Shown: positions 23,139-37,121 of the stretch, piece after piece | How positions within the stretch are numbered: the stretch's first letter is position 1 | Layout of the letters: every line of letters begins with the position of its first letter | Source of the DNA: Glandiceps talaboti | Lineage: Eukaryota > Hemichordata > Enteropneusta > Spengelidae | Reading direction: 5' to 3' | Assembly (NCBI RefSeq): GCF_964340395.1 | Contig: NC_135556.1 | Span: 9,215,001 to 9,279,000, forward strand | Length of the DNA stretch: 64,000 nucleotides | Notes under the pieces: generated by a model | Seen by the model: the letters and a program-made list of their open reading frames with translations, nothing else | Database searches by the model: none | What the model was told of the DNA's origin: nothing | Made by a program: the position numbers and the translations under genes

Positions 23139-26100
23139 TACACACAGACAGACATCCCATCACCTCATTACGGAAGGAAATAATTGACTGTACTAAAATT
23201 GAATGTCTTTTTTTCAGTTTACACCGCTATAGTTGATTTACATTGTCACGGTTGCCAGGGTTACAAATTAAAGCTAATTCTCATTTCTTTAGTTTTAATA
23301 TAGTTGTTAAGATTTCCTCAAGTCAAGTTCTATAGACACTTTAGTCATTTGAGTGACAAACGCTTACATTATGATAACAGTATTTCCTTGTAATGATAAC
23401 AATTCGTGATATGATATTTTCAAATGTTGAATGAAAAACATGTTTATTTAGACAAACTATTCAGAATGTTTAAGTTTCTGGAGAGAATTTGCCGGGGAGT
23501 ATCATCAACTTTAAATTTGCCATCGTTTCAATTTAATTATCCATGATTAATTTTCATACAATCATTTTAATGACTTTATTGTAACCAGTACAGGCTGAGA
23601 TATGTAAAATTATTAGAATAGGGCATGCGTAATATAATAAACGCTAAGGAAGAACTAGAAATCGGGCTGGAGTGGATCTAGACGATGAATTGGTTTTGAA
23701 TTTGGTTAAGGGTGGAAGTGACCAAAGCTGCTAAAAAAACCTAGTTTAAGATCTGAGCCCGATTTCTTAGAAGTAACCTTGGCTTAAAAAAGTTGACGGT
23801 GTACGAACTCAGTTAATTCCAAGTAATGTTCGATTGATTCCGGACCTGTGTTGGTGTTGGTGTTTATCAAGCTAAGGGAGCCGTCATTATTTATGACCTG
23901 GGGGCTCAGAGGAATTGTTTTGAAAATCCAGAAATTTTGGTTTGCATAAATGGTTTGAGTCAAACCCCCTCGTTGACACAGAATTATTTAGTAGCCCCCA
24001 TAATTGTACATTCATAACTGTTAATGACGTTCTACAAACACGCAAATTGAGTGTAGCTAGTAAACTTGGAAATTAGGCGGTATAAATTGAATCGCAGTTT
24101 GAAATTCAAGGACTAAAGAATGCTTTCTGGTGTTATTTTCACATGTCAAGGTAGTAATAATACGATGTAAAATTTGAATCAAAATAAAATGGAGCACTGT
24201 GTGAGGATAGGTACGGGTGGGGGGGGGGGGGTATTCCCCTCGCGCCTCTAGAATTTTTTAAAATTCAAGGACCAAAACTAAAAGAGCTCTAGTGCTATCT
24301 AGTTTTATTTTAACATGACAAGGTGATAAAAATACCCTCTCCTAATCAGAATACAACACTGAAAAAAATGCTCAAAGTATAGTTGCATGCCATAGCATTT
24401 AAAATTATTTCATCCCTATGAAAAATTATTATAACAGTATAAGCTTGTATATTTCTTTTCATGTAACAGTATTTACCAGTTATAGATATCTGTACAATGA
24501 AAACCTGTGAGAAATTTTCAGCTCACCACATCGTCCCAGTATCTGGTATGCTTTCACTGACTGGCATATAGTCTACATCGTGATATTCTAGATGAGTTTG
24601 TCATATTTTGGTGGCTTCTTGACTAACTACACACTGGTTTTGTATATATATATGTGGCTTCAGCTGTTTATTTCTCTAACCAGGTTATTCCTTACTACTT
24701 TATCAATTAGTGACTTAATTGTTTCATGTAACAGAACTCAATGTACTGGTATCGGTTTGATCAATTTATGTTACAGATTGCTATATTCCAGTGTACTGGC
24801 TTTAGAAACTACATGTATATGTCGAATATGTGTATGCATTTTCATAGGGGCTATGCATATGCAAAGTGAACTGAAAAATTCTAACAGGAAAAACACTGTT
24901 AATAAAATATGTTTGCAACTTAAATTGTGTATATATATGTTTATCCGACATTAAACTATCGACCTCCCCCTTATGTGGTAGATAACGGTACATACAAAGC
25001 AACACTTTTAGCGATGTGAAGCTCCAAGTACTGTGAGGCAGTCTAGACACGGACCATCGAGTATAAGCTAGTACACATTAGTTTTTAATACACACTCGCG
25101 TACCAAATATCAGAAAAATCTACTTAGAGGTGCATCTATATTAATGAGTAACTCGGCAAAATGCTCTTAAACAGATCAAACACATCACTAAGTGATATTT
25201 CCTGTAATGAGTTAACTCGACAAAATACGCTCAGTTAAATTAAACTGACAATTGGAATGCCGAGACAAAATGTGACTGTCTTTCTCAGACTCTCTTACAG
25301 TCCCCGGGGCTTCGCATTGCTACGATTAAAAGGGTCGGTTTACCCGGTATCATCTACTGCATAATTGTACTTGAATATCCTTGCACTGTGGGCCCTAATC
25401 GATCAAATAGAGCTAACTATTTCAATTCGTTGACGTGTGATTGCGACGCTTCTGGGGGAGGGGTACCACTTGTCAGATCTGGTAGGGGTATGTGGTCAAT
25501 GTTGTCAACCCAAGACACCATTTTAGACCCATTTTGGCCAAAAACCAATACCTCATTTTATACCAACCAAAGTTTTACGAGACCCCATTGTAGACCAAAA
25601 TACATAATCACCTATATGGAAATGTCAACCAGTGAATTACCGGGAGGAAATTCCGAGGAAAATTTCCGCAAATTTTTCATTCATAACACAACTCTATGAC
25701 TATATTTTCCTACTTGATAAAACAATGAGAAACAACGTTTCCATGTTTTCAACTGAATAAAGTAGTAAAGGATAGAACTTGTCTGCAAAGTTTGTTATTG
25801 TTAAGTACAATAACAAACATTTTACACGCAGGAAAACATGGTAAATCTGTTTCATGAATAAAAATCCCCCCAAAATACCCACATGTCATCCATATGGTCA
25901 CTTTATTAAAAGAATATTGATGCTTTTACTATCATGGTTGATATCAATCTAATTAAAATATGATGTGGTGAAAATTGTTGAATTTCTTTATTTACCTCTA
26001 TTTAATTTGTTTATTTGTAGTTTGTTTTGGGTTTTGTGAATGATCGTCTTCTTCCATGCATGTGGTAAGAGCCGAATTCACTAGATCAGATTAGGTTGCT

Positions 26101-27760
26101 AGATCAGAAACAATGTCGAAATATTTGTTGTTTGAACGCACTCACAAAAATATCGGAACAATATCCTTAGAAGTGTGGAACTCTCTTCGTCAACAACCGC
26201 TTCATGCAGATGTCACTAGTAGATACGTAAATTAAAACTTTTTGAAAAATCTTTAATTCAGCGATCCTATACATATTACTGCGATTAATTTGCTTTGAAC
26301 AATCGCTCATGATCATCTTGCATACAAAAAGTAATGGTCATACCAAGGCACATTGCGATTTTTCCATCCACTCAAACTTGACAGACAGAGAGACACCTTC
26401 TGTTATCTTTCTGAACATAGTGGATTTATTGCTTCAACCACTTTAAGGCAATTAATGCATAAAACGTTGTTACATGTGTATACAATTAAATCACATAAGT
26501 TTAATATTGTTAGGATATGCATGTATAGTATACAATTCTAGTAACACAATCTGAAACACATGTGAGCAGAAGTTTATATCTGAATATTGCAGACATCCCT
26601 GCGTAAATTACAATTCATGTGAATAGACTATAAATATTGTTGCTTTTTCCATTTTGTGCTGATCACAAAACTGTAAACTTTGTCATTTATTCCATCTTTG
26701 ATTCCTAACAAGTGATAAATTTGATGAGTCTAGCACTATTACAGACATCACTGAAGTGTACAGGATACGTTCATTGACATGAACATTTCTTGGTACATTT
26801 GACGTTATGATTTGTAATATCACTCAGTCATTAAATATAAATTACACCACGTTTTTCAAGCACAGACTCTTTGCCAATGTGTATAAGGCTGTATCCACAT
26901 TTCACCTGCATTGCGATGAAAAGGATAAGATATGATATACTAAAGAAATACGAAAGTATAAAAATAGTATGACTGGCCATGGATTATAAATATCATAGCT
27001 TCACCAACAACACTGTTGTCTATACTTGGTCTACTTCACGTCAATTGTCCTAGAAAAAAGAAAAGAATGGAACGACATTAATAGCATGGCAATGAGAAGA
27101 CAAAAGAAACAACTGTTATATCAAATGATGATACAGGTGCAGCCACAAAGCAGATTTGTGGTTTTCATTCGACGAAAAATGACATTTTAATATAATCACT
27201 AAATCTAAAAAGATCATGGGGAGGGTGCTGTTCTTAAGTACCTCCCTGCTAGTGGTGAAGGATGTCTGCCCTCCCTCCCTCCCTCGCTCCAATTTTCCTG
27301 CCAGCCCACTGCCTACTCAATATTGTGATGATTTACCCACTCCCACCAGGACAAACTGTATGCCTTCCACTGTACCAGCAATTCATTTTGGCATACACAA
27401 TGAGTGTTACCTTACTGACAGCATCCCCTCCCACTGTAGCAAAATCAGGACTTCCCATCGCAATTCTTCCTTGTTTGCTCCCCTCCCGCTACCGATCGAA
27501 ATAAAGTACCCACCCACCCACTAAATAATTGTTTAAGAATTTTGCAAGAATAGTTTCGCTGACTGCACATGATGATCTGAACAAAGAAAATCAGGAAGTC
27601 AAAGAAGAGGAAAAATGGAGCACATAACTTAAGTAGGTATAGTTTTGTACTTTTCATACATCTTTTAGAGTAAGACATTGTAGTTTGCTATAGAGAGTTG
27701 ATCCTAGCGAATATTATATCTTTGCGAAGTACATTTCGACAGAGATGAATGGGTAATCCT
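21956..27760. other. First duplication unit between TMEM272 exon 3 and ependymin gene 1
   Basis: No intact gene. From left to right: downstream flank of TMEM272; a stretch (22040-22440) shared only with the unit after gene 3; a 4-unit tandem repeat element (22500-23160); unique DNA with a G-run near 24220; a TE-like fragment (26100-26230) with LERTHKNIGTISLEVWNSLR-like translations; and sequence around 26850-27740 found in all later units. ORFs here are not conserved between units. Confidence 0.6.
22500..23160. repeat. Tandem-repeat element, unit copy 1
   Basis: Four diverged units of about 125-150 bases carry GCATTCTTAAGATATAGCCT and AAAATCATTAATTATGCAAA-type motifs. The element ends with a (GACA)n run and CATTACGGAAGGAAATAATT. 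Orthologous copies lie at 32630-33400, 41510-42300 and 59340-59630, so it was inserted before the array expanded. Confidence 0.7.
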
Positions 27761-29313
27761 CTATGGTTTAATAACATAATTTAGTATAGTATGAGAAACT
27801 GAAACGTTACTGGACGAGTTCATTACACTGCAACAGGACATTACAACTCTTGTTAGCATTTGTTTACATTCCCTATTACATTGAACTACTGTATGCAGTA
27901 TCAAATTACCTACCATATTCATCTCCACTACATTGTTGAACTCCATTTGGCCTGACTCCAATGGGGAAACTGTTGCCTTATGGGAGCAAATCGATGGAAC
28001 ATCAAAAACTGATGGGTCTTTGATTCCTTGGGTGATGTTAACATAGGTTCCACCCATTGTATATTTGACTGAAAGAATAAAATTAGCATGTCCCTGTACA
28101 ATTATATTTAAAAAAAATAAACATGATGTAGTCACAGTCCTTCTATACGTCATCTACTCACATTTGCCTAAACACATGCCAACCTACTCAACGATATACA
28201 AACAAGATAACTTTAAGATAAGACAATATCTTATCAATGCCTGAGGGATATATATATATACTCGCACAGAAACATATATAATTTCACATCACATATACAA
28301 TGCACGTATACATCGTATGCAGCACAAAAATAGACTATTGATAAAAATAACTGACATAACACATCAGTAAGATTACGAAGAAATTGTAAGACAAGCTAAG
28401 CTAAGCTAAAAACAGTTGGCAAATTGATGATAACAACGATAATCGGCATAGAAAATATATAAAGAGCCGGACCAGGCTCTGTTGTGTCTTTGGTATTAAA
28501 CACTACAAGTGGTAAAAAAAACTTTCTATAGTAATTTGTAGAAACCAATTGTTCTTAATCGACTGCTCCTCTCAGTGTGTCTACAAAGTAACAAAAGACC
28601 ATTTACACAAGTCACCGTGAACACGGCTTGATTTCTTTATTTACACTATTTCCTAAGTTTATTGTCGTTAATGTCTTTCATTTGTTCAATGAACAACACA
28701 AATGTAAACAAACAACAATAAACAAACAACACAGAGAGGTTCAATAAAGAAATCAAGCCATATTCACTACCTCATATTTTAACCGCATGACTGAAACATA
28801 CACACATGTATTTGTCAGTTAATGTGACAGTGTTGTAACATGCTGTAAAGACCTGTGTTTTATTACAAGGATGGTAATGACTGTTATCAAAATGTATGTC
28901 AGTACTGACATTAGTTGAGTGTATTCTCTGTCATATTAACTTACATGTCCCAGCTTCATCTCCGCCCACTATTTGCGAAGCCAAGGGTATACAATCTTCC
29001 GTGACAGTCGTTACATAAGTCTGTGTCTCTCCCAACTGTTTCATTGTGAATTTGTATTCACTACCATTCAGTTTACCCATTGCATAATCATATGTTCCAA
29101 GCAATTCTGCACCATCTAAAATACCATAGCATTTGTTGTTTGTTAAATTCATGTCAATCATTCAATGCCATATTACAATGATTGAGTACATGGCACTGTG
29201 GTATGCTAAATGTATGGGGTAACATGGGATACATGTACATGATGGGCATACTATAAAATATTACCAACATGGATAATCGTAATGATAACAATTTTGGTGC
29301 ACGCGCACATACA

Positions 29314-29359
<46 letters not shown>

Positions 29360-31438
29360 TGCATGTATACACACATGCATACATACATACATACATACAT
29401 ACATACATACATACATACACACACATACATACATCCATCCTTCCTTCCATACATACATACATACATACATGCATGCATGCATGCATGCATGTACGCACGC
29501 ACGCACGCACACACGCACGCACGCACGCACGCACTCACTCACTCACTCACTCACCCACCCACCCACCCACACACCCACACACACACACGCGCATATATAC
29601 ACACATGCATACATACATACATACATACATACATACATACATACATACATACATACACACATACATACATACATCCATCCTTCCATACATACATACGTAC
29701 ATGCATGCATGCATGCATGCACGCACGCACGCACGCACACACGCACTCACTCACTCATGATCGCCCACCCACCCACCCACCCACCCACCCACTCACTCAC
29801 TCACTCACTCACTCACTCACTCACTCATTTTGTACATTCATTCATACATACCTGGAATACATGCAATATCCTCAAGTGTCGATTCTGTTGGTAATTTTAT
29901 ACATGTAGTGCCATCAATAATCATGTATTGCACTCCCTGAAACCAAAGAGAACATAAAGTTAATGTTTACAACATCTAGGTGATAATGATATTGTATGGA
30001 TACAATCATTACTTTAACTTGCAGTAAAAAATGCATCACGTGACATTTAAGATAACAACCACAAAAAGACAATTAACAATTAAAACACTCCGTTGATAAT
30101 CAATTTAGACGGTTGAAACCTGAGACTCGAGACTTGAATGCATATTTGTCTACCGAGTTCACAGAAAACACGCGTGTTCAGTATTTTATCGTCCCATCCA
30201 AACTTGAAAGAATCAGTGTAAAAGTTTAACCTGTCTTTCAAAATAACTTTAACGTTGTGAAGGAAATATTAAAGTCTAGTTCCTATACGGTATCATTACG
30301 ATTTACACCTCCACTCACAGTTACCAAGTTAGAAAGCAAGTTGGCATCCAGACTAAACATGTCTATTATTATGAAATCTATGTACTACTATATCACAGTC
30401 CCTCTATCATGATAGGTTCATGTAGAGGCGCTCGTGAAGTTGCTAATCACAGCGAATTACGTACGTTGATGACGTCACGTCAGGCCGAACAGCAAGCAAC
30501 ACAATTCAAGTAGTGCTGTTTAACCGTCGAAGATCTCCGTTGACGTTGCTCTCTATGATCCACGAACGTATCCATATGTGGGCCGTGGGTTCATGCATGC
30601 ACCCCCCCCCATGCGCTCTTATATAATATATCTGATAGTGATAGACACATTCTGATACATATCTCAGGAAAAAGGGCGTTTTCGACATGTGTCGAATCTC
30701 GTAGCATATAATCCAGAGCTAGTTGCCCCCCCCCGGGATACTTCCATAGAAGGGTATATACGTATGTTCCGCGGTTTTGACCCCCCTTTTTCGGCTCATC
30801 TAGACTTTTGAGTCTTAATTTTAAAGCATTATGTAGAGGTTTGACCCATCTCTGTGAATGCACGTACGACCTTTGACCCCATATTTTGAACAGGTTGTTT
30901 CCAGGGTTGTTTTCAGTCATCTTTATCGAAGTAGGCGCCCCTCCCCCGGCCCTGGGCAGCAAATGAACTAGCGATGACTGAAGAGCGTGTAACGTGAAAG
31001 TGTATCAATACAAAAGTGTTCAAAACTCATGATATTTGACCCCTGTTTCTGGCTAAAATGTAGACTTTTGACCACTAATTTTTGAACTTTTGTAGTTTGT
31101 GGTTGTAATTTTTGGTCACCAGGGTACATATGTACCCATTACCCACCCGAGTACCCCCCCCCCCCCCGCCCGGGCTAGTCGCTTACCTGGTTGAAATCTG
31201 CAATCGACTTCATGTGCGTCACTGTACCACTAGTCTGTATGGTTTCTTCGAAGGCCACCCTATTGTTTGTGATATCGGCATGAAGAATCAACTTTGCATT
31301 CATCAATGCGGCTGACTGTGTTGTTGAGTGGTAGATACCACCACGTAAGTTCATACGACTCTTGTATTGTTCAAACGGGGGACAGCAAATGGAAGCTGTG
31401 GCATAAACAACAAAACTGAGGATTAGAAGGATCTCCAT
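27761..31438 (-). CDS. EPDR1-like: Ependymin-related secreted protein 1
   Basis: Four minus-strand exons: 31187-31438, 29852-29936, 28945-29115 and a terminal exon 27761-28068 (introns phase 0, 1, 1, all GT-AG). Exon 1 starts with a signal peptide (residues 1-16) followed by ICCPPFEQY, the family's N-terminal Cys motif. Exon 2 encodes GVQYMIIDGTTCIKL, equivalent to the GVMxxID...C block. Exon 3 has EDCIPLA and exon 4 GIKDPSVFDVPSIC, the family signature. Ependymin-related proteins are secreted glycoproteins of about 200-230 residues; NIT and NGS sequons are present. Read to the stop the protein has 271 residues, with a long tail not shared by the other copies. A possible splice donor (ATG|GTAGGT, exon end 27914) would remove that tail. 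Cys27 of copies 2 and 4 is absent here. Confidence 0.85.
28625..28759. mobile_element. Small hairpin (MITE-like) element in intron 3, gene 1
   Basis: Perfect 17-bp terminal inverted repeats (GGCTTGATTTCTTTATT and its inverse at 28743-28759) flank about 100 AT-rich bases. Copies sit at the same intron position in the other three genes: about 36241-36403, 45072-45206 and 55049-55208, each with some terminal changes. It therefore predates the array. Confidence 0.7.
29301..29828. repeat. Compound microsatellite beside exon 2, gene 1
   Basis: CA, CATA, CATG/CACG, CATC and CACT blocks in series, about 530 bases, ending about 25 bases from the exon 2 donor in intron 2. Its central part is itself duplicated (29370-29560 and 29600-29760). 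Confidence 0.95.
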
Positions 31439-31460
31439 GGTTGTTCTGGTGGTCTGAGCG

Positions 31461-31600
31461 CACTAAACTCAGCCCTGCAGACCTCGACCTTTACATAGTC
31501 TGTAAGGTACGCCGTGACAGGGCGCCCTCACACATCGGTCAACAAATGCCTTTCAAGTCTATATAACGTCATTGTCATATGATCGGATCATGTTGGGATG
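31461..31600 (-). promoter_or_regulatory. Promoter of ependymin-related gene 1
   Basis: Minus strand: TATA-like TATGTAAAG at 31489-31497 and Inr-like TTTAGTG at 31461-31467, just upstream of the ATG at 31438. Further upstream are GTCATATGATC (near 31575) and a CRE half-site (AACGTCATT on the + strand, 31566-31574). The same order occurs before all four genes. Confidence 0.5.
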
Positions 31601-31696
31601 GTGTGAAATAAACATTGGTGACATACTTCGGAATATTCCATTATTTTCAAGGGATCGACATATGTTATGTCTAGGACGATTGCTGTTGACCACAAT

Positions 31697-31945
31697 AGGG
31701 AACTTGCAATCCAAACTGAGCATGCTCAGACGCAAAAGACTATGGGATTATCTCTGGTTATCGTAATACCTAATCAGGAGCTACCGATAAAGTGAATATC
31801 CCACAATGGTCAGGGTGAATATGAATTGGTCATTTGTGGTTAAAAACTATGTAACAGTATTGTTTACAATACTATTTGATTAGTATTTATTATCACCTTT
31901 CTCATGATACACTGACATTCAACATGGCAGGTTTGCAAGTTCCCT
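31697..31945. mobile_element. TIR element (MITE), copy 1, with empty site in unit 2
   Basis: 249 bases with 13-bp perfect terminal inverted repeats (AGGGAACTTGCAA). It is flanked by AT on both sides; the matching place in the next unit (about 40803-40812) reads CACAATTGTAGG without the element, consistent with a 2-bp AT target duplication. No ORF. A second copy lies at 62174-62421. Confidence 0.8.
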
Positions 31946-32284
31946 ATTATAGGAGTGGATGACAGCAGATTTTTGAACCTGGCCTAAATATCTCATATAG
32001 ATTATTTTTTAACCCATCCGATTGGACATTTGAAAATCCAATTTCCATATTTTACCTATAATTTGACAGAGTTGTCCGATTTCGGTGATCCTAGTGTCAC
32101 AAGAGACTGTATTCATACAATCTTGCTATTATAAAGTGTAGCATGTCCAGTGCTGATTGGTGCTGAGAGGTTGTATGAAACAGAACCGTGGAAGGGTAAC
32201 TTGAAACCGGCTATACGTATGTATTCATAGATCTATGTTTATTTTTCATATTGCTAATTATATAATTCGTTGGTCTTTTTTCAG

Positions 32285-32453
32285 GCAATGTGTGGATCTA
32301 TCGCTCAAAACCAGATTATGACGACTCTATCGGAGGAAACTATTGTGATCAGACTCTGTATCTGTTCTCATATTGGCTGATGACGTTATCCTACATATTG
32401 ATGGGATTGCACGCTGTTTTGGTATGATCAATGGATGCAAGACCTACTGTTGA
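32285..32453 (+). pseudogene. Dead copy of TMEM272 last exon (after gene 1)
   Basis: The copy keeps the acceptor site and reads NVWIYRSKPDYDDSIGGNYC, then YLFSYWLMTLSYILMGL. A one-base loss near GGATTGCACG shifts the frame, and the Cys-rich end is lost. No upstream TMEM272 exons accompany it, so it cannot make the membrane protein. Confidence 0.85.
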
Positions 32454-35400
32454 GGCAACATGACTGAAAAAACACAGTGTGACGAATGACGATCATGTCA
32501 TCCATTCGACAATAAATGTCGCTAACTAACCATAAGCTTAATTCCGTTATCAAACCAGATATAGGGCCTAAACTTAATATATTCCGCCAGGGCAAAGAGC
32601 GGGCCTATTAGATTGCTGCTCTTACACCCATCGTCTAAATACAAAATATTGAACTCCCATGCATGATACATATAGACATATCAATGCATGCATCAAATTA
32701 TATGAAATTTGAAGTGTGCGTTCTTAAAATATAACCTAATTACTAAAAATCATTAATTATGCAAATGAGATATAACTAACAGTTACAACAACAAACATTT
32801 GACATATAAATTTATGTTATGTTTGAAGTTTTGGATTTGAAGAGTGTATTCTTAAGATAAAGTCTAATTACTAAAAATCATAAATTACGCAAATGACTCA
32901 TTAAAACTATAATCTGTATCAACAAGCTTTCCAGAACACGTGATTAACTTTTCGTTTGAAGTATGTACCAAATTAATAATGAATTTACAGTGTGCATTTA
33001 AAAGACATGCTAGTACTGAAAATCATTAATTATGCAAATAAATCATTAAAACTGAAAGCTACATCAACAAGCTTTTTGGAACCCTTGCGTTTATAATGCA
33101 CGTTGTTATATTTGATGTATGTAATCAGTTATATTGATTTGTAGTTTGCATTTTAAGGTATGGCCTAATCCCTGAAAATTATTAATTGTGCAAAAATGAC
33201 TCGGTAATATTGATGGCATGTATACCAATACCTTAACAGTTCTAACCATAACACAAAAGATATGGGCACCAAATTTCGTTTGGATTGTGTCAGCCATTTT
33301 GTGAGAAAACGATGACACAGATAGACAGAGAGACAGAGAGACAGACACACACACACAGACAGACAGACACACAACCTCTCACCTTTCCATTACGGAAGGA
33401 AATAATTGATTGTACTAACATTGAATGAGTCTTTTTTTCAGTTATCACCGTTATAGTTGATTTACATTGTCACGGTTGCTAGGATTACAAATTAAAGTAG
33501 CTTCTCATAATTTTCTTTTCTTTTAATTTAGTTGCTACGTTTTCCTCATTCTAAGTTTTATGGACACTTAGTAATTTAGTGACAAACGCTTATATTATGA
33601 CAACAAACCGTAGTATTTCCTTATTATCATAACAATACGTGATATGATATTATCGAATGGTGAACGAAAAACATGCTTAAATATTTAGACAATTCAACTA
33701 TTCAGGGTGTTTGAGTTTCTGTAGACAATTTGCCGGAGTATCATCAACTTTGGCGTGCGTTTTAATTTAATTATCCATTTTTAATTTTCATACAATCACT
33801 TTTATGATTTTATTTTAACCAGTAGAGGGTGAGATATGCAAATGTATTGGAATAGGGAATGCATAATATACGCTAAGGAAGTACTGGAAATCGGGCTGGA
33901 GTGGATCTAGACGATTAACTGGTTTTGAATTTGGGGATTACTGCGATTAATTTGCTTTGAACAATCGCTCGTGATCATCTTGCATACCAAAAAAATAACG
34001 CTCACACCAAGCCTCGTTGTAATTGTTGTCCATATTCACTCAAATTTGACAGAGAGACACCTTTTATTATCTTTCTGAATATAGTGAATTTATTGCTTCA
34101 ACTGCTATAAGCGTTAATGACAAAACGTTGTCAGATGTACAATATCCCATATGTTTAGTATTTTGAGGATATAAACGTATTCTAGTAATATAATTTGAAA
34201 CACATGAGCAGAAGTTGATAACTAACTATAATATATTTGCAGACAACCATGTAAATTGTAAGTCATGTGAAAATAGACTATATATATTCAAGTGTTGCTT
34301 TTTTTCATTTTTTGCTGATGACAAAACTGTAAAATTTGTCGTTTATTCCACATTTGTGACATGATTCCTTACAAGTGATAATTTGACGTGGGTCAAGCAC
34401 TATTACAGACATCACTGAAGTGTACACGTTACTTTCATTGACATGAACATTTCTTGGTACATTCGACGTTATGATTTGTTGCATCACTCAGTCATCAAAT
34501 ATTAAATACACCATGCTTTTCAAGCACAGACTCTTTGCCAATTTGTATAAAGCTGTATCCACATTTCACCGGCATTACGATGAAAAGGTAAGATATGATA
34601 TACTAAAACAAATAAGAAAGTCTAAAAAACAGTATGACTGGATTAATATCATAGCTTCACCAGCAACACTGTTGTCTATATTCGGTCTACTTCACGTCAA
34701 TTGTCCTAGAAAAAAGAAAAGAATGGAACGACATTAATAGCATGGCAATGAGAAGACAAAAGAAACATCTGTTATATTAATGATGATACAGGTGCAGCCA
34801 CAAGGCAGATTTGTGGTTTTCATAAATTATATATTCTTTTCGACGAAAAATGACATTTTTAATATAACCACTCAATCTAACAGGATTATAAGGAGGTTAC
34901 TTAGCTGTTCTAAAGCGCACCCTGCTAGTGGTGAAGGATATCTGCCCCCTTCCCTCCCCCCAATTTTCCCGACAATCCACTGCCTACTCAATATTGTGAT
35001 GATTTACCCACTCCCCACCAGGACAATGCTTGTGCTTTCCACTGTACCAACAATTCATTTTGGTGTACACAATGAGTGTTACCTTAGACATCATCATGTT
35101 TTCCCCTCCCACTGTCAAAATCAGGACTTCCCCCTTGTTTCCTCCCCTCCCACTACAGATTGAAATAAAAGTGCCCACCCACTAAATAATTGTGTAGGAA
35201 TTTTGCAAGAACAGCTTCGTTGACTGCACCTGATGATCTAATCAAAGAAACCCTGGAAGACAAAGAAGATGAAAAATGGCGATTGTAACTCATGTAGGTA
35301 CAGTTTTGGTAACAGTTGCCAACAATGTAATTTTCCTAGATTCTCGAGAGTAAGACATTATTGTTTGCTAGAAAGAGTTGATCCTAGCGAATATCTTTAT

Positions 35401-35519
35401 GAAGTACATTTAGACAGAGTTGAATGGGTATTCCTCTATGGTTTAATAAAATAATTTTAGTATAGTATGAGAAACTGAAACGTTACTGGACGAGTTCATT
35501 ACACTATAACAGGACAGTG

Positions 35520-36955
35520 CTAGCATTTGCTTACATTCCTAATACATTGAACTACTGTATGCAGTATCAAATCACCTACCATATTCATCTCCACTACATT
35601 GTTGAACTTCATTTGGCCTGACTTCAATGGGGAAACTGCTGCCTTATGGGAGCAAATTGATGGAACATCAAAAACGGATGGGTCTTTGATTCCTTGGGTG
35701 ATATTAACATAGGTTCCACCAGTTGTATATTGGTCTGCAAGAATAAAAATAGCATGTCAATGTACAAATATGTTTAAAAAAAATAAACATGATGTACTTA
35801 CAGTCCTTCTATGATAGAGGGATGTGTGAGATGTCACTTCTTACTTACGGCACCTACTCATATATATGCTCGCACAGAAACATATATAATTTCACACCAC
35901 AAATACAATACATGTATACATCGTATGCAGCAAAAAAAATAGGCAGTTGATAGAAATAAATGGAATAACACATCAGTAAGATTATGAAGAAATTGTAAGA
36001 CAAGTTAAGCTAAGCTAAAAAACAGTTGGCAAATTGATGATAACAATGATAATCGGCATAGAAAATAGATAAAGAGCCGGATTAGGCTCTGTTGTGATTT
36101 TGATATTAAAGTATAGTAAACACTACGAGTGGTAAAAAACCTTCCTATAGTAATTTATAGAAACCAATTGTTTCTAAATCAATCGACTGCTCCTCCCAGT
36201 GTGTCTACAAAAGACCTTTTACACAAGTCACCGTCAATACGGCTTGATTTCTTTATTTTAATACATCATTTCCTAAGTTTATTGTTGTTATTGTCTTTCA
36301 TTTGTTCCATTACTAAGCACCTCCTTCACTCAAAGAACAACACAAATGTAAACAAACAACAATAAACAAATAACACACAGAGGTTAAATAAAGAAATCGG
36401 GTGATATTCACTACCTCAGATTTTAACCGCATGACTGAAACATACACACATGTATTTGTCAGTTAATGTGACAGTGTTGTAACATGCTGTAAAGACCTGT
36501 GTTTTTAATACAAGTATGGTAATGACTGTTATCACATTGTATGTCAATACTGACAGTAGATGAGTATATTCTCTGTCATATTAACTTACATGTCCCAGCT
36601 TCATCACCGCCCACTACTTGCAAAGCCAAGGGTATGCAATCTTCTGTGACAGTCATTACATAAGTCTGTGTCTGTCCCAACTGTTTCACGGTGTATTTGT
36701 ACTCACTACCATTCAGTTTACCCATTGCATAATCATATGTCCCAAGCAATTCTGCACCATCTAAAAATACCATAACATTTGTTGTTTGTTAAATTCACGT
36801 GAATCATTCAATGCCATATTACAATGATTGAGTACATAGCACTGTGGTATGCTAAACGTATGGGGTAACATGGAATTCGTGTACTTGATGGGCATACTAT
36901 AAAATATTACCAACATGGATAATCGTAATGATAACAATGTTGGTGCACGTGCGCA

Positions 36956-36987
<32 letters not shown>

Positions 36988-37087
36988 TGCATACATACAC
37001 AAATGCATACATACATACATACATACATACATACATACATACATACATACATACATACATACATAAATACATACACACATACATACA

Positions 37088-37121
<34 letters not shown>

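Larger units (their letters stand above)
31500..35519. other. Unit between ependymin genes 1 and 2
   Basis: No intact gene. It holds the TIR element (31697-31945), the dead TMEM272 exon copy (32285-32453), the tandem-repeat element (32630-33400), TE remnants and the block shared by all units (34400-35460). ORFs at 34471-34737 and 35269-35454 are not open in the other units. Confidence 0.6.

Noticed and set aside
25388-25699. 103-codon ORF
   Set aside because: It runs through degenerate internal repeats (GACCCATTTTGG-type) and has no recognisable domain or exon borders.
27216-27524. Pro-rich ORFs
   Set aside because: The DNA is shared with 34900-35170 but the reading frames differ between the two copies.
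29154-29908. Many long overlapping ORFs of His/Thr/Tyr or Cys/Met/Val repeats (also at 36.9, 43.2, 45.7 and 55.8 kb)
   Set aside because: They are six-frame translations of CATA/CACA/CACT microsatellites, open on both strands, with no unique protein sequence.
34471-34737. 88-codon + strand ORF with a basic, helical look
   Set aside because: The same DNA in the units at 26.85-27.08 kb and elsewhere has stops and shifts, so the frame is not conserved.
35269-35454. Cys-containing + strand ORF (KNGDCNSCRYSFGNSC)
   Set aside because: In the other units the matching DNA is interrupted, so it looks like chance in conserved unit DNA.
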